This document shows positions 6,334 to 6,641 of a DNA stretch of 6,641 bases, piece after piece. How positions within the stretch are numbered: position 1 is the first letter of the stretch; the number at the start of each line of letters is the position of its first letter. The notes under the pieces are model-generated. The model searched no databases, was not told the DNA's origin, and saw only the letters and a list, made by a program, of their open reading frames with translations. Both the position numbers and the translations under genes were made by a program. Source of the DNA: DASWYB01 sp036405195 (GTDB taxonomy: Bacteria > Patescibacteriota > UBA1384 > 2-12-FULL-50-11 > DASWYB01); the NCBI GenBank assembly GCA_036405195.1, contig DASWYB010000058.1:1-6641 (forward strand), read 5' to 3'.

Positions 6334-6420
6334 ATGTCGATCCAGACAGCTTCCATGACTATCAAGCAGAACAAGGGCCTCCTCGTCCTTCTTCTTGGTG
6401 TTGTCAATCGGGAGCTATAA
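6334..6420 (+). CDS. 28-codon Leu/Val-rich leader peptide
   Basis: This short ORF has no Shine-Dalgarno but starts exactly where the promoter at 6299-6327 would begin the RNA, so it is probably translated leaderless. Its first half is polar (MSIQTASMTIKQNK). Residues 15-24 read GLLVLLLGVV, i.e. five Leu and three Val codons within ten (6376-6405), and the peptide ends NREL. Such runs of one amino acid class are the control codons of amino-acid attenuators; the E. coli leu leader has four consecutive Leu codons. The stop at 6418-6420 lies 33 bases before an intrinsic terminator, and the last codons overlap the segment that can act as antiterminator strand. The hydrophobic run of about ten residues is too short for a membrane span, which argues against a small membrane toxin. 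That it is translated is inference. Confidence 0.55.
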   Translation: MSIQTASMTIKQNKGLLVLLLGVVNREL

Positions 6421-6482
6421 TCGACTAGAACTGTATTCTGCTACATCGTCGACGAGGGCTCCCCTAAAGGGAGCCCTCTTTC
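6348..6482 (+). promoter_or_regulatory. Putative transcription attenuator with mutually exclusive pairings
   Basis: Four segments can pair in alternative ways. Segment 1 (AGCTTCC, 6348-6354) pairs with segment 2 (GGGAGCT, 6410-6416) in seven pairs including one G-U. Segment 2 pairs with segment 3 (6457-6463, GGCTCCC), again seven pairs with one G-U, and this blocks the terminator. Segments 3 and 4 form the 10-bp terminator. A ribosome finishing at the stop codon 6418-6420 would cover segment 2 and let the terminator form; one stalled on the Leu/Val codons from 6379 would leave segment 2 free to pair with 3. CCTCGTC (6381-6387) is also exactly complementary to GACGAGG (6451-6457) at the terminator base. 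The logic follows known trp/leu/ilv attenuators; the folds were paired by eye without energies. Confidence 0.5.
6454..6481 (+). terminator. Rho-independent terminator just before a gene
   Basis: GAGGGCTCCC (6454-6463) and GGGAGCCCTC (6469-6478) form a perfect, GC-rich 10-bp stem with a five-base CTAAA loop, followed by TTT then C. The short T tract makes it a moderate rather than maximal terminator. It lies three bases before the Shine-Dalgarno of the following gene, leaving no room for another promoter, so transcription of that gene must read through it. Confidence 0.82.
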
Positions 6483-6484
6483 GT

Positions 6485-6490
6485 GAGGAG
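6485..6490 (+). promoter_or_regulatory. Shine-Dalgarno GAGGAG that fixes the start at 6497
   Basis: GAGGAG sits six bases before the ATG at 6497 and is the clearest ribosome binding site in the window. It favours this ATG over the in-frame ATG at 6515. It begins right after the terminator's T tract. Confidence 0.7.
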
Positions 6491-6496
6491 AGATCA

Positions 6497-6641
6497 ATGA
6501 GTGGCGTAAGGGGAATGGAGAGCACATCCGTTGATTCTACCCCAGCAGGATGGCCGCAAATCGGTGAGATCGTCGAACGGGGCAGGACATCAACGGGTAA
6601 ACCGTACGTTGTTGTCTGCAGTGGAACTGTCACCGAAGGTG
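6497..6641 (+). CDS. Unidentified gene downstream of the attenuator, 3'-truncated
   Basis: An open frame of 48 codons runs off the window edge. It starts MSGVRGMESTSVDSTPAGWP and continues with QIGEIVERGRTSTGKP and YVVVCSGTVTEG. The strong GAGGAG Shine-Dalgarno and position behind the terminator make it very likely to be real. I do not recognise it: it does not look like the start of acetolactate synthase, isopropylmalate synthase or a leucyl-tRNA synthetase, which a Leu/Val leader might lead one to expect. The first 18 residues are polar and probably disordered, and the rest alternates like a beta structure. Expression is probably controlled by readthrough of the preceding terminator. An opposite-strand frame at 6415-6633 overlaps it but lacks support. 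Confidence 0.6.
   Translation, partial: MSGVRGMESTSVDSTPAGWPQIGEIVERGRTSTGKPYVVVCSGTVTEG

Noticed and set aside
6415..6633. 72-codon minus-strand frame
   Set aside because: It runs antisense through the terminator and the downstream gene, which has a strong Shine-Dalgarno; this frame has none.
1..6641. CRISPR array, insertion sequence or prophage
   Set aside because: I saw no spaced direct repeats, transposase, terminal inverted repeats or phage genes.

Overview
The window looks like a chromosomal segment from a Patescibacteria (Candidate Phyla Radiation) bacterium. This rests on four things: tight packing with stop-to-stop gene contacts, a secreted protein with a Pro/Thr/Ser linker of the kind common in that group, an Fpg enzyme carrying a GGHP...LPHKHSH insertion that I associate with CPR homologues, and an endonuclease-Q-type PHP protein. 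The lineage within the CPR (perhaps Microgenomates-like) is a guess, because there is no rRNA or other phylogenetic marker here.

Layout: (1) 1-614 (+) is the C-terminal part of a flippase-like/lysylphosphatidylglycerol-synthase-type membrane protein whose start lies before the window. (2) 611-2191 (-) encodes a membrane-anchored or secreted modular protein: N-terminal hydrophobic anchor, Ig-like domain, Pro/Thr/Ser linker, carboxypeptidase-regulatory-like beta domain, helical segment and beta-rich tail. Its stop shares bases with that of gene 1. (3) 2192-2300 is a short divergent promoter region. (4) 2301-5402 (+) is a compact likely operon: endonuclease Q-like nuclease, YvcK/CofD-like regulator (ATGA overlap) and Fpg/MutM DNA glycosylase (7-base gap). 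The two outer genes act on damaged bases (deaminated and oxidised, respectively); the middle one is a family linked to cell-envelope and central-carbon control. (5) 5404-6075 (-) is an uncharacterised acidic protein meeting fpg with a single base between stops. (6) 6076-6333 is a non-coding stretch with several small inverted repeats. (7) 6299-6641 (+) is a promoter-like sequence, a 28-codon Leu/Val-rich leader ORF, a perfect 10-bp intrinsic terminator, and immediately after it a strong Shine-Dalgarno and the start of a gene that runs off the window.

The most interesting element is the last one. It has the full architecture of a translation-coupled transcription attenuator: control codons, mutually exclusive pairings and a terminator placed three bases before the ribosome binding site. 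It sits in front of a gene I could not identify. The second is the Fpg, whose zinc finger keeps only two of the four usual cysteines, with His and Asp at positions that might replace the other two.
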